A DNA stretch of 64,000 bases from Henriciella sp. (GTDB lineage: Bacteria > Pseudomonadota > Alphaproteobacteria > Caulobacterales > Hyphomonadaceae), in NCBI GenBank assembly GCA_017642885.1, contig JAEPOM010000008.1, positions 93,716 through 157,715 on the forward strand. Direction: 5' to 3'. Below, piece by piece: positions 1 through 9,671 of this stretch. A model generated the notes under the pieces. The model was given only the letters and a program-made list of their open reading frames with translations. It was not told the DNA's origin and did no database searches. The translations under genes and the position numbers were made by a program. Within the stretch, counting starts at the first letter, position 1, and each line of letters starts with the position of its first letter.

Positions 1-1
1 G

Positions 2-1642
2 CGGCTCAACACAGAAGACAGCCAGAACAACAATCACCGCATCCACCACAACTATTTCGGGCCGCGTCCGGTTTTTGGCTCCAATGGCGGAGAGACGCTG
101 CGCATCGGCACCAGTCACTACTCGCTGACGACGTCAGGCACGCTGGTGGAAAACAACTATTTCGATCGCTGCAGCGGCGAAGTTGAGATCATCTCAAACA
201 AGTCGGGCGAAAATATTTATCGCGGCAACACGTTCAATCAATCCCGTGGGACCCTGACACTCCGTCACGGCAATGACACGTTGGTTGAAAACAATCTCTT
301 CGATGGAAACAACGCGCCGTATACTGGCGGGGTGCGGGTGATCAATGCCCGCCAGACCGTACGGAACAATATGTTCCGGAACCTCAATGGCGAGCGTTTC
401 TCCGGAGCGCTGGTCGTCATGAACGGTGTGCCGAATTCGCCGATCAATCGGTATCATCAGGTGGATGGCGCAGTGATCGAGCAAAACAGTTTCGATCGCG
501 TCGGCACCATCGAGCTGGGCGAAGGGTCGGACACCGAACGCAGTGCTGTGCCGATTAATTCGGCGTTCCGGAACAATCTGGTGATGGGGAGTGGCGCTGA
601 GACGCCGTTCAATCTTTATGACGATATGAGCGGCATCGCTTTCGAAGGCAATGTCACGAACCTCGCGCCGCCGGAGGCTCTGGCTTCAGGATTTACGGTT
701 CTAAATGCGGACGAGCAGGCACCGAGTGGTGTAGGTGCTGCCGGGGCGTTCGGGGTGGAGCGATCCGAGACGGGTGTGTCTTGGTACCCCAAGCCAAGTT
801 CCGATTCTCCTTTCGGCACGGGCAAGACGATTGAGATTGAGCCTGGTGAAAACAAGATCGCCCAGGCGATGGCCACGGCAGAGGCGGGCGATGAGATTGT
901 ACTCGCACCAGGCGCCTACAATGAAGCCAAGTCCATCAACCTCCAAATCCCGTTGACCGTCCGCGCTGCTGAGGTCGGTACTGTGGATTTGAGTTTTGAG
1001 CGGCGCAATTTGTTCCTTCTGTCATCGACGGGTGGTCTAAAGCTATCAGGGTTGAACGTGACGGGTGGCGCAGCGCCAGATGCGGTCGGCAATAGCTTTA
1101 TCGCATCCACCGCCCGCGGCGGGACGGGCAATCATGTGGTGGAGCTCTCCGACATGGTGTTCACGGATTTCGTAGTGAACCGAGGGTTCTCTATTCTAAC
1201 CGCAGCAAAAGGCACATTTTTCGATCGCGTCGAAGTCCGGAATTCCAGCTTCAAGAACATTTCTGGTGTGGCCTTCAAGTTCGACGCAGAGACTGACGAT
1301 TATGGCATTTACAACGTTGAATATCTGATCGTCCGGGACAGTGAATTCGAAAACGTCCGAGGATCCATTGCGTCGATCTATCGGGGCGGCCGCGATGAAA
1401 GTACGTTCGGGCCGCACGCGTTTATTTCAGACTCAACATTTGTGAGTGTCGGGGCCGGCTCTGAGCCGCTCGCAGTCTTGCACGGCGTTCAGAACATGAG
1501 CCTTGAGGGCAATACACTCGAGCAAACGGAGGCAGCGCAGTTGGTCATCACGACGGGTAAGCCCAAAGTCGTTCTATCGAACAATACGAACGCCGCATCG
1601 GATGCGATAGATGCGCTCGTGACGAAGGACCTGCGGCAATGA
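2..1642 (+). CDS. Alginate lyase, polysaccharide lyase family 6 (chondroitinase-B-like), 5' end outside window
   Basis: Frame 2 is open from the window edge: RLNTEDSQNNNHRIHHNYFGPRPVFGSNGGETLRIGTSHYSL, a PL6 parallel beta-helix signature, followed by repeated N-rich coils (VENNLFDGN, VRNNMFRNL). The listed ORF start at 146 is an internal GTG. ATGA overlap with the next gene. Confidence 0.88.
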   Translation, partial: RLNTEDSQNNNHRIHHNYFGPRPVFGSNGGETLRIGTSHYSLTTSGTLVENNYFDRCSGEVEIISNKSGENIYRGNTFNQSRGTLTLRHGNDTLVENNLFDGNNAPYTGGVRVINARQTVRNNMFRNLNGERFSGALVVMNGVPNSPINRYHQVDGAVIEQNSFDRVGTIELGEGSDTERSAVPINSAFRNNLVMGSGAETPFNLYDDMSGIAFEGNVTNLAPPEALASGFTVLNADEQAPSGVGAAGAFGVERSETGVSWYPKPSSDSPFGTGKTIEIEPGENKIAQAMATAEAGDEIVLAPGAYNEAKSINLQIPLTVRAAEVGTVDLSFERRNLFLLSSTGGLKLSGLNVTGGAAPDAVGNSFIASTARGGTGNHVVELSDMVFTDFVVNRGFSILTAAKGTFFDRVEVRNSSFKNISGVAFKFDAETDDYGIYNVEYLIVRDSEFENVRGSIASIYRGGRDESTFGPHAFISDSTFVSVGAGSEPLAVLHGVQNMSLEGNTLEQTEAAQLVITTGKPKVVLSNNTNAASDAIDALVTKDLRQ

Positions 1643-3798
1643 GTAGATCGTCCCTTCTAACAGGAGCCTGTCTCGGGCTGATTGTCGGTTTCACGTCTCA
1701 GTGCGCGCCTGCTCAGGAGCAGGCAGGTAGCGCGGCCAATTCTGCGGACGCATCTGAGCTGGTAGGTTTCGACGCTGTCATGAGCGACTTGTCCGCAAGC
1801 ATCGACGCGCGATTAGAGGCTGGCATTCCGGTGCCGATTCCGCGCGATGCCGGCGGTGGTTACACGCATGAGCAGCATAAACAAAACGCCAAGACGATCT
1901 ACGAAGCGGGTATGCTCTACCAGTATGGCGGAGACCCAAAATATCGCGACGCAATTCGAGAAATCTTGTTTGATTACGCGGACTTATACCCGACGCTTGG
2001 AATTCACCCTGAGCAACGAAGCTCAAACAAGGGCAAGTTGTTTTGGCAGGGCCTGAATGAAGCATGGTGGTTGGTTTACGTAATCCAAGGCTATGAGACG
2101 GTGCGCGATGAGTTGAGCGAAACGGACCGCGCCCGAATTGACGATGGTGTAATTAATCCGATGGCGGACTTCCTCTCAACAGGATCTCCGCAAACCTTCG
2201 ATCGCATCCACAATCATGCGACTTGGGCCACCACAGCGGTTGGCATGACGGGGTATGTCTTGGGACAACCGGACCGCGTCGAGCAAGCGCTCTTCGGGCT
2301 CGATAAGTCGGGCGAAGCTGGCTTCCTGAAGCAGTTGGATGAGCTTTTTTCTCCTGACGGCTATTATGCGGAAGGTCCTTATTACCAGCGATATGCTCTC
2401 ATGCCGTTCGTTCTGTTCAGCCAGGCGATTGATCGCAATGAGCCTGAGCGCGGGATTTTCGATCATCGCGATGGGATCGTTCTGAAAGCTATTCGCTCCA
2501 CACTCGAGCAAAGTTATGCGGGCCGTTTCTTCCCAATCAATGATGCCATTCGCGAAAAAGGTATCAACACGGTTGAGCTCAAGTACGGACTTGCGATCGC
2601 ATACGAGCGCACCGAAGATCCGAGTTTTCTAGGCGCGATACAATTGCAGAATGGCGTTGTACCGACCTCTGGCGGTCAAGCGGCTCTCGAAGCGATTGAG
2701 GCTGGCAAAGCAAAGCCATTTGAGTTCACCTCTAAACAGTTTCGAGATGGCCGGTCAGGTGATCAAGGCGCGCTTTTGGTGCTGCGCTCGGGGCCCGAGG
2801 GCGATGACGCGGCAGTTGTGATGAAAGCAACAACGCAAGGGCTTGGTCACGGGCATCACGACAAGCTCGGTCTGCTTTATTACGATAATGGCGATGAAAT
2901 TGTCGCGGATTATGGCGCTGCGCGGTTCCTCAACGTCGAAGCCAAATATGGTGGACGCTATCTGCCGGAAAACGAGACTTGGGCCAAGCAAACCGTTGCG
3001 CACAATGCGCTAGTTGTGGATCAGACGAGCCACTTTGATGGCAACTGGCGTGAAGCGCAGAACCACGCCCCAGAGGTTCTCGCATTTGGCGACATGAACG
3101 GCATTGAGGTCGGGTTCGCTGAAATCGACACAGCCTATGATGGCGTCAATATGCAGCGCCTGATTGCCATAATGCCAAAGGCGGACGGTGGCGAATACAT
3201 CGTAGATATCATGCGTGGGCTAAGCAGCGCCACGCATACATACGACCTGCCGATCCACTTCAAAGGTCAGTTGATCGAAACGAGTTTCGACATGACGCAT
3301 TCAACCCAAATTATGACGCCGATGGGCGAGGACGATGGCTACCAGCATCTTTGGAAACGGAGCCAGTCCGAGCCCCTCAGCGATCTGCAAGACACGTCAT
3401 GGTTGCTCGGAGATCAGTTTTATACTTTGAGTTTCGAATCTGATCATGACGTGGAGGTATTCTTCACCGAACTTGGCGCAAATGATCCCGATCACAACTT
3501 ACGTCGCGAGCAGGCATTCATCCTGCGCACCGAAGGTGAGTCTGCGAATTTTGTTTCCGTCTATGAGCGGCACGGCCGTTATGATTCCGACGAAGAAGTA
3601 ACGGTGTTTGATGGGTCTTCCGTCGACAATATCGACATTGCGACCAACGAAGGCATCACATCAGTGACGATTATGCCCACGGATGGTGATGCAGTCACAT
3701 TTAAGTTTGCGGATAGCGCTGATGCGCGCGCTCCGCTCGAGATACTGCGTAACAGCACTCCAGATAAAACATTAGAGAATCCCGGGGAGGGAAATTGA
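1639..3798 (+). CDS. Alginate lyase, PL17-like (heparinase II/III superfamily), exported
   Basis: 719 aa; signal peptide with lipobox-like Cys (GFTSQCAPAQ); alginate_lyase/Hepar_II_III features (WQGLNEAWWLVYVIQGYE, HNHATWATTAVGMTGY, GHGHHDKLGLLYYDNGDEIVADYGAARF, TVAHNALVVDQTSHF). Confidence 0.9.
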   Translation: MSRSSLLTGACLGLIVGFTSQCAPAQEQAGSAANSADASELVGFDAVMSDLSASIDARLEAGIPVPIPRDAGGGYTHEQHKQNAKTIYEAGMLYQYGGDPKYRDAIREILFDYADLYPTLGIHPEQRSSNKGKLFWQGLNEAWWLVYVIQGYETVRDELSETDRARIDDGVINPMADFLSTGSPQTFDRIHNHATWATTAVGMTGYVLGQPDRVEQALFGLDKSGEAGFLKQLDELFSPDGYYAEGPYYQRYALMPFVLFSQAIDRNEPERGIFDHRDGIVLKAIRSTLEQSYAGRFFPINDAIREKGINTVELKYGLAIAYERTEDPSFLGAIQLQNGVVPTSGGQAALEAIEAGKAKPFEFTSKQFRDGRSGDQGALLVLRSGPEGDDAAVVMKATTQGLGHGHHDKLGLLYYDNGDEIVADYGAARFLNVEAKYGGRYLPENETWAKQTVAHNALVVDQTSHFDGNWREAQNHAPEVLAFGDMNGIEVGFAEIDTAYDGVNMQRLIAIMPKADGGEYIVDIMRGLSSATHTYDLPIHFKGQLIETSFDMTHSTQIMTPMGEDDGYQHLWKRSQSEPLSDLQDTSWLLGDQFYTLSFESDHDVEVFFTELGANDPDHNLRREQAFILRTEGESANFVSVYERHGRYDSDEEVTVFDGSSVDNIDIATNEGITSVTIMPTDGDAVTFKFADSADARAPLEILRNSTPDKTLENPGEGN

Positions 3799-4157
3799 TG
3801 AGCGATGTCATCACGCACGAGGACCTGTTTAAATACAGTCCGAAATCTCAGGCAGAGACGATTGGGCCTGGCTTGAAACGACTTTTGCTTGGACACGACG
3901 AGCATCTGATGCTGGTCAAGGTCTGGTTTGATAAGGGCGCGGTCGGTGAAGTGCATTCGCATCCACACTCTCAGGGTAGCTACGTCATTGAGGGCACGTT
4001 CGAGGTTCAAGTAGACGGCAAGACTCAAGTTCTGGGTCCTGGCGGATCATTTTTTGTGCCTTCTGGCGCAGACCACGGCGCGGTGTGTCTCGAAGAAGGC
4101 ATCCTGCTTGATGTGTTTAGCCCGGCGCGCCGCGACTTTCTCGAAGGGGAGGGCTAA
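3798..4157 (+). CDS. kdgF: Cupin domain protein, KdgF-like (unsaturated uronate linearisation)
   Basis: Small cupin HSHPHSQGSYVIEGTFEVQV...GGSFFVPSGADHGAVCLEEGILLDVFSPARRDFL; translationally coupled to the PL17 gene; GGAGGG upstream; context of alginate lyases. Confidence 0.8.
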   Translation: MSDVITHEDLFKYSPKSQAETIGPGLKRLLLGHDEHLMLVKVWFDKGAVGEVHSHPHSQGSYVIEGTFEVQVDGKTQVLGPGGSFFVPSGADHGAVCLEEGILLDVFSPARRDFLEGEG

Positions 4158-4160
4158 GCC

Positions 4161-5477
4161 ATGACTTTCAAGGGATTACGATGGTGGGTTGTGTCGCTCG
4201 TCGCTCTGGCAACGGTGATCAATTACATTGACCGACAGTCGCTAAACGTTCTTTGGCCGACAGCGTTTGCTGAACTGTTTCCAGACATGTCGTTTGACGA
4301 GCATAAGGAAATTTATGCCACCGTCTCGCTGGTTTTTATTCTCTCTTACGCTTTCGGTCAGGCGATTTTTGGCAAGATCTTTGACTGGATCGGAACCCGA
4401 ATGGGCTTCGTTCTGTCGATTGGTGTCTGGTCGCTTGCGACGGCCGCGCATGCTTTCGCGCGCGGACTGCTTTCATTCAGTATTTTTCGAGGTCTTTTGG
4501 GCGTCGCAGAGGCGGGTAACTGGCCGGGTGCAACCAAGGCCAATGCGGAATGGTTTCCCACAAAAGAACGCGCGCTCGCGCAAGGCATCTTCAATTCAGG
4601 TGCTGCGATAGGCGGCATCATTTCGATCCCGCTGATCGGTTTCCTGGCTGTATTTCTCAGCTGGCAAATGATCTTTGTGGTGATTGGCTTGATTGGATTG
4701 CTCTGGCTCGTGCCATGGCTGATCATCGTCAAAGGACCACCGAGTTCACACAGCTGGCTGTCGGCCGAGGAGAAGGACTACATTCTTTCCGGACAAGAGA
4801 ACCAGGATGTCGACGGCGACGGAAATCCAGACGACGGCTACAATCCCAGCACGATGGAAATCCTCTCTCGAAAAGAGAGCTGGGGTATCATCATCGCATC
4901 AGCAGCGATTGATCCAATCTGGTGGCTCTTCGTATTCTGGATCCCGAGCTATCTGATCGAAGTTTACCAGATGGATGTCAAAGGCATCGCGATCTACGGC
5001 TGGGTGCCGTATGTCGGTGCGATGTTTGGGGCGTGGTTTGGTGGACTGCTCGCTCAGAACCGACTGAGTTCTGGTTGGAGCGTCAATGCGACCCGCAAGC
5101 TGACCATCACACTTGGGTGCATGATCATGCTGCCGGCACTTCTGGCAATGGCAAATCCTGGAAATCCCACGATTGCCGTGTTGATCATGGCTGTGATCCT
5201 GTTTGGCTTCCAAACGGCGATCGGCAATGTGCAAACGCTGCCGAGCGACTTTTTCGGAGGCAAAAGCGTTGGAACACTGGCTGGATTTGCTGGAATGGCG
5301 GCCAAGCTCGGAGCGGCGGGTCTCTCAACTTATCTGATCCCGTGGCTGACGACGGGCGGCAATTACACGCCCGCTTTCGTCGTCGGAGCCGCCCTTGCCA
5401 TCATCGCAATGGCGAGTGTCTGGATCCTTTGCGGCAACATTGCACCGCTTAAACCACGCGCCGCGAAGGCGGCATAA
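4161..5477 (+). CDS. MFS transporter, hexuronate/ACS-type (probable DEH or uronate uptake)
   Basis: 438 aa; INYIDRQSLNVLWPT and GNWPGATKANAEWFPTKERALAQGIFNSGAAIGG are ACS-family MFS motifs; location in the alginate operon. Confidence 0.85.
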   Translation: MTFKGLRWWVVSLVALATVINYIDRQSLNVLWPTAFAELFPDMSFDEHKEIYATVSLVFILSYAFGQAIFGKIFDWIGTRMGFVLSIGVWSLATAAHAFARGLLSFSIFRGLLGVAEAGNWPGATKANAEWFPTKERALAQGIFNSGAAIGGIISIPLIGFLAVFLSWQMIFVVIGLIGLLWLVPWLIIVKGPPSSHSWLSAEEKDYILSGQENQDVDGDGNPDDGYNPSTMEILSRKESWGIIIASAAIDPIWWLFVFWIPSYLIEVYQMDVKGIAIYGWVPYVGAMFGAWFGGLLAQNRLSSGWSVNATRKLTITLGCMIMLPALLAMANPGNPTIAVLIMAVILFGFQTAIGNVQTLPSDFFGGKSVGTLAGFAGMAAKLGAAGLSTYLIPWLTTGGNYTPAFVVGAALAIIAMASVWILCGNIAPLKPRAAKAA

Positions 5478-5516
5478 TATCATCTTTGGAATTCGACTGA
5501 ATTAGGAGTCACGTAC

Positions 5517-6398
5517 ATGTCAAAACCAGTCATTGGTTTCATCGGCCTCGGGCTGATGGGGGGGAATATGGTCGAAAACCTGCAAAAGCGGGGATTTACG
5601 GTCAATGTCATGGACCTCAACAAGGAAGCAGTCGCTGCCGTACTCGCAAGAGGGAATGCCAGTGAAGCAAGTTCTGCGAAGGAGCTCGCGGAAAAAAGCG
5701 ATATCATTCAACTCTGCGTCACGACCTCGGAAGTGGTTGAATCGCTGGTCTACGGTGAGAATGGCATTCTTGCCGGAATCAAAGCTGGATCCGTCCTGAT
5801 CGACTTCGGGACCTCCATCCCGTCCTCCACACAAAAAATTGGGGCTGACCTGGCCAAAAAAGGCGCGGGCATGATTGATGCTCCGCTCGGCCGCACACCA
5901 GCGCATGCCAAGGATGGTCTGCTCAACATTATGGCTGCGGGCGACAAGGCGACGTTCGACAAGTATGAGCCGGTGCTGAAAGAGCAGGGGGAGAATGTTT
6001 TCTACCTTGGTCAACTCGGCGCAGGACATACGACCAAACTGATCAACAATTTCATGGGTATGACGACAGTTTGCGCAATGTCACAGGCGTTCGCAGCCGC
6101 GGAAATGGCTGGCGTGGATAGAGCACAACTCTATGACATCATGTCATCCGGGCCATCAAACTCGCCGTTCATGAAGTTCTGCAAAAATTATGCGGTCGAT
6201 GGCGTGAGCGATCTCGGATTCTCTATCAACAATGCCAATAAAGACCTTCGGTATTTTCGGCAGATGATGTCGGACCTCGGGTCCGGATCTTTGATTGCAG
6301 ATGGAACTTCTGCGAGCTTGAGTGCGGCAGTCGACCGAGGCATGGGGCACGGCAACGTACCGGAGATTTTCGACTATTTTGTCGACTTGAAATCGTAA
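5517..6398 (+). CDS. NAD(P)-dependent beta-hydroxyacid dehydrogenase family; probable DEH reductase
   Basis: GFIGLGLMGGNMVENLQKRGF Rossmann motif, DAPLGRTPAHAKDGLLNIMAAG, GAGHTTKLINNFM; operon context. Confidence 0.85.
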   Translation: MSKPVIGFIGLGLMGGNMVENLQKRGFTVNVMDLNKEAVAAVLARGNASEASSAKELAEKSDIIQLCVTTSEVVESLVYGENGILAGIKAGSVLIDFGTSIPSSTQKIGADLAKKGAGMIDAPLGRTPAHAKDGLLNIMAAGDKATFDKYEPVLKEQGENVFYLGQLGAGHTTKLINNFMGMTTVCAMSQAFAAAEMAGVDRAQLYDIMSSGPSNSPFMKFCKNYAVDGVSDLGFSINNANKDLRYFRQMMSDLGSGSLIADGTSASLSAAVDRGMGHGNVPEIFDYFVDLKS

Positions 6399-6547
6399 TT
6401 CGTCGGCGAGCCTCGCGCTGGCTGCTAAAGCAGAACGTGCGCCGGCGATGAGCCAAATTCAAGCATTAGTCCGGCGTAACGGTGCCGTATCGTTCGCCGG
6501 CGCTGCGGCTGATCATATTAACGTCTTTCCAGGAGGACCTTGGTCCG

Positions 6548-7180
6548 ATGACGGCACTAGAGCAAACACCCATTGTTCCTCTGATCCAATCTGAGGACCC
6601 CGAAATCGCCATACAGATCGCGGAAGCCTTGAAAGCTGGCGGTCTAACGACGCTGGAGGTGGTTTGGCGAACTGAGGCAGCAATGGACTGTTTAGAGGCT
6701 ATTCGCCGCGACGTTGTCGGCGTCAGTGTCGGTGCTGGTACCGTGCTCACACCATCGCAAGTTAAAGAGGCCCATGCGCGCGGTGCGGAGTTCATTGTCT
6801 CGCCTGGATTGCACACGGGCGTGGTCGAAGAATGCCAGAAATTGCGCCTGGACATCTATCCGGGGATCGCCACGCCGAGCGAAGTTCAGCTGGCGACCAA
6901 CCTCGGACTGAAAACGGTGAAATTTTTTCCCGCCGCACTAAATGGCGGCCCACCTATGCTGAAGGCGCTGGCTTCAGTCTTTCGCACAATGAAGTTTATG
7001 CCAACGGGCGGGGTCTCTGCCGCTAACTTGGCGTCCTATCTCGAGGTGCCATCTGTAATCGCCTGCGGTGGCAGTTGGTTGACTCCGAACAATGAGATCG
7101 ACGCAGGAAATTTTGATGCAATCACCAAGCTCGCTCAGGAAGCTGTTTCGATTGCGGGCACCATTCGACCAGGTAATTAG
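6548..7180 (+). CDS. eda: 2-dehydro-3-deoxyphosphogluconate (KDPG/KHG) aldolase
   Basis: [74 protein letters not shown] at 6548 preceded by AGGAGG; the ORF-track start at 6482 is upstream of this RBS. Confidence 0.9.
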   Translation: MTALEQTPIVPLIQSEDPEIAIQIAEALKAGGLTTLEVVWRTEAAMDCLEAIRRDVVGVSVGAGTVLTPSQVKEAHARGAEFIVSPGLHTGVVEECQKLRLDIYPGIATPSEVQLATNLGLKTVKFFPAALNGGPPMLKALASVFRTMKFMPTGGVSAANLASYLEVPSVIACGGSWLTPNNEIDAGNFDAITKLAQEAVSIAGTIRPGN

Positions 7181-7190
7181 GAGTACTCAA

Positions 7191-8219
7191 ATGTCGGAAT
7201 TTTTGTCTTTCGGTGAAATCATGTTGCGACTAAAAACCGTCGGCACAGAGCGGTTTTTTCAGTCTCCAGGTTTCGAGGCCACGTTTGGCGGCGGCGAAGC
7301 GAATGTGGCCGTTGCGCTCAGCAATTATGGATTCTCATCTGGGTTCATTTCAGCACTTCCTGACAATGACATAGGCCAATCCGCGATCCGCGAACTCAAC
7401 AAATTTGGGGTCGATACGACGCGCGTTCGCCGCAGCGGCGACAGGGTGGGCATCTATTACCTCGAAGCTGGTGCCAATCAGCGTCCGTCCAAAGTTGTCT
7501 ATGACAGAGCGCATTCCGCGATCAGCGAATGTGGTCCTGGTGATTTTGATTGGAATTCAGTTTTAGCCGGCGCCAAATGGCTACACATTACGGGTATCAC
7601 GCCCGCGCTTAGCCAGTCCGCCGCTGACCTTAGCATCGAATGTGTAAAAAAGGCGCAAGAACTTGGCGTGACGGTGTCTTGCGATTTCAATTTCCGTGGC
7701 AAGCTATGGAAGTATGGCAAAACGGCACCAGAGGTTATGACCGATTTGGTGAAATATGTTGATGTCGGGATCGCCAATGAAGAAGACTGTCAAAAGTCAC
7801 TCGGAGTCAGCGTCGATGTGGATGTTGAGGCCGGACACTTGGATACGGTCAAATATGAAGTTTTGTCGGAAAAAATGCTAGACCTGTATCCAGGCATGTC
7901 GACCATTGCGATTACGCTTCGAGAGAGCATCAGCGCCTCACACAATGGTTGGTCTGCGTGCTTGCGGGACAAGAACGGATTTAAGCTCAGCCGACGTTAC
8001 GAGATCACACATATTGTTGATCGCGTCGGCGGCGGTGATAGTTTCGCCTCGGCGTTGATCTATGGATTAAACGCGTATGAAGACCGTCAACAGTCGCTGG
8101 AATTTGCCGTAGCAGCATCGTGTTTGAAACATTCCATTCTGGGCGACTTTAATCGTGTCAGTGTCGATGAGGTCGAAAAGCTCATGTCCGGTGATGGGTC
8201 TGGGCGGGTTCAGAGGTAG
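7191..8219 (+). CDS. kdgK: 2-keto-3-deoxygluconate kinase (PfkB/ribokinase family)
   Basis: [14 protein letters not shown]...[16 protein letters not shown]-terminal [23 protein letters not shown] at 7191 after GGAG; the track start at 7092 overlaps eda. Confidence 0.88.
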   Translation: MSEFLSFGEIMLRLKTVGTERFFQSPGFEATFGGGEANVAVALSNYGFSSGFISALPDNDIGQSAIRELNKFGVDTTRVRRSGDRVGIYYLEAGANQRPSKVVYDRAHSAISECGPGDFDWNSVLAGAKWLHITGITPALSQSAADLSIECVKKAQELGVTVSCDFNFRGKLWKYGKTAPEVMTDLVKYVDVGIANEEDCQKSLGVSVDVDVEAGHLDTVKYEVLSEKMLDLYPGMSTIAITLRESISASHNGWSACLRDKNGFKLSRRYEITHIVDRVGGGDSFASALIYGLNAYEDRQQSLEFAVAASCLKHSILGDFNRVSVDEVEKLMSGDGSGRVQR

Positions 8220-8248
8220 TAGTCCGCCCGTCATCGAGGCGCGCGCCT

Positions 8249-8332
8249 GTCGACAAAGGCATGGGCGTGGGTATTGTGAGGGAGATATTCGATTACTTTG
8301 TTGAGCTGAAGAAAGAATACGCTCGTTTCTGA
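8249..8332 (+). pseudogene. C-terminal remnant of a second DEH-reductase-like gene
   Basis: Frame from 8249 reads VDKGMGVGIVREIFDYFVELKKEYARF*, matching the end of the gene at 5517 (VDRGMGHGNVPEIFDYFVDLKS*). No upstream coding part is present. Confidence 0.8.
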
Positions 8333-8369
8333 TTTGAGCAGCCAGCTTTAGAGTCTGAAGGAATTGGTT

Positions 8370-9389
8370 ATGGCCTTAGCGGTAGCAACACTCGGCGAAC
8401 TGATGATGCGTTTGAAGCCGCCAGGCAAGTTACGGCTGAGACAAGCCAGTGGCTTTGAAATTTGCCATGGGGGCGCGGAATCCAACGTGGCGGTAAGTCT
8501 GGCGCAGTTCGGATTGACCAGTCGCTTCATCTCCGCACTTCCTTAGACGGAACTTGGCGAACAGGCCCTGATGGCGATCCGCGCGGCCGGCGTCGATGCT
8601 ACTCACGTGGCGAGACTGCCCGGGCGTATGGGATTGTATTTTCTCGAAGAAGGCGCCGACCTGCGATCAGGCTGTGTCGTTTACGACCGGCAAGACACGG
8701 CCTTCTGCGCGCTCGAAGCCGAACGCGTCGATTGGGACGCCGCGTTTGACGGTGTCTCCTGGTTTCATGTTAGCGGCATCACTCCGGCGATCGCGCCATC
8801 GACGCGGGATCTGACGCAGCACGCACTGCAAGAAGCGAAAGCACGGGGTGTCCACATTTCGATCGATCTGAATCATCGCGAACGCCTGTGGCAATACGGG
8901 CAAAGCGCGACCGACATCATGCCAGCTCTTGTGGAGCTTGCGGACACGCTGATGGCGGGGCGCGGAGATTGTGCAGCGTGCCTTGGGTTTTCGCCCGACG
9001 GTGATGGCAGCTCGAATGACTGGTATGAGGAACTGTCGGCGGATGTCCTCTGTCGGTTTCCCAATATATCGCGTGTGGCTGTGACCATCCGCAATTCAAG
9101 CTCGGCGGATCATCATCGATGGGCGGCGCATTTTCGATCCTCAGAAGGATCATTCTTCTCCCGGACATACGACCTGCACAATGTCGTCGACCGGGTTGGC
9201 ACGGGTGATGGGTTCTCGGCCGGCCTGATTTTTGGACTCATCAACAAGATGGCTGGCGCGGACGCGCTCGAATTTGGCGCTGCGGCGAACGCGCTCAAGC
9301 ACTCGATTGCGGGTGATGCAAATATGGTCACGGCCGACGAAGTGCATGCCATGATTGAGAGTGGCGGCACCGGACGTCTTCGAAGGTAA
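8370..9389 (+). pseudogene. Second KDG-kinase-like PfkB gene interrupted by one in-frame amber codon
   Basis: ORFs 8364..8546 and 8571..9389 are in the same frame, separated only by TAG at 8544-8546 (FISALP*TELGEQAL). The body aligns end to end with the intact kinase at 7191, including HNVVDRVGTGDGFSAGLIFGL. Confidence 0.88.
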
Positions 9390-9441
9390 GCATCCAAACA
9401 TTTGAATGGCCCAGTATGGCCGCTCAAGAAAGGAATACTCT

Positions 9442-9458
9442 AATTGGTCGGACCAATT
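9442..9458. promoter_or_regulatory. Candidate GntR/FadR-type operator, site 1, upstream of the TBDR
   Basis: Perfect palindrome AATTGGTC-G-GACCAATT, matching the TGGT-N-ACCA core common to FadR-subfamily GntR operators. Confidence 0.65.
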
Positions 9459-9545
9459 GGGGTGTTTCTTGCTGCGCACCCGATCCAAAAAATGCAACAC
9501 AAGGAGCGGGTGTAGCAAAAATGGCACAAATCCCTTCATAATGCC

Positions 9546-9573
9546 CAATGGTCCTACCAATTAGTGCTATAAT
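9546..9573 (+). promoter_or_regulatory. Candidate operator site 2 overlapping a promoter (-10 TATAAT at 9568-9573)
   Basis: CAATGGTCCTACCAATT repeats the TGGT...ACCA core; a consensus TATAAT follows directly. A further ATTGGT half-site lies at 9583-9588. Confidence 0.55.
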
Positions 9574-9671
9574 GAGGGGTAAATTGGTTGACAAAGTGAT
9601 TGGTTCTGAGATGCTTTGGTATGCTTCGCGATTAGACGAAGTTTCTGACATACCCACGGGAGGAACTCGGT

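Noticed and set aside
194-484. Minus-strand ORF inside the PL6 gene, and many similar ORFs antisense to long genes across the window
   Set aside because: They fully overlap confidently assigned genes, have no recognisable motifs, and are expected by chance in sequence of this composition.
735-956. Short same-strand out-of-frame ORFs within long CDSs (e.g. 735..956, 4550..4912, 4922..5452, 32389..33117)
   Set aside because: Low-complexity Arg/Pro/Ser-rich translations typical of shifted frames; the host genes are clearly coding in another frame.
6482-6547. Upstream extension of the aldolase ORF
   Set aside because: The AGGAGG at ~6531 and ATG at 6548 fit a normal start; residues before [14 protein letters not shown] are not family-like.
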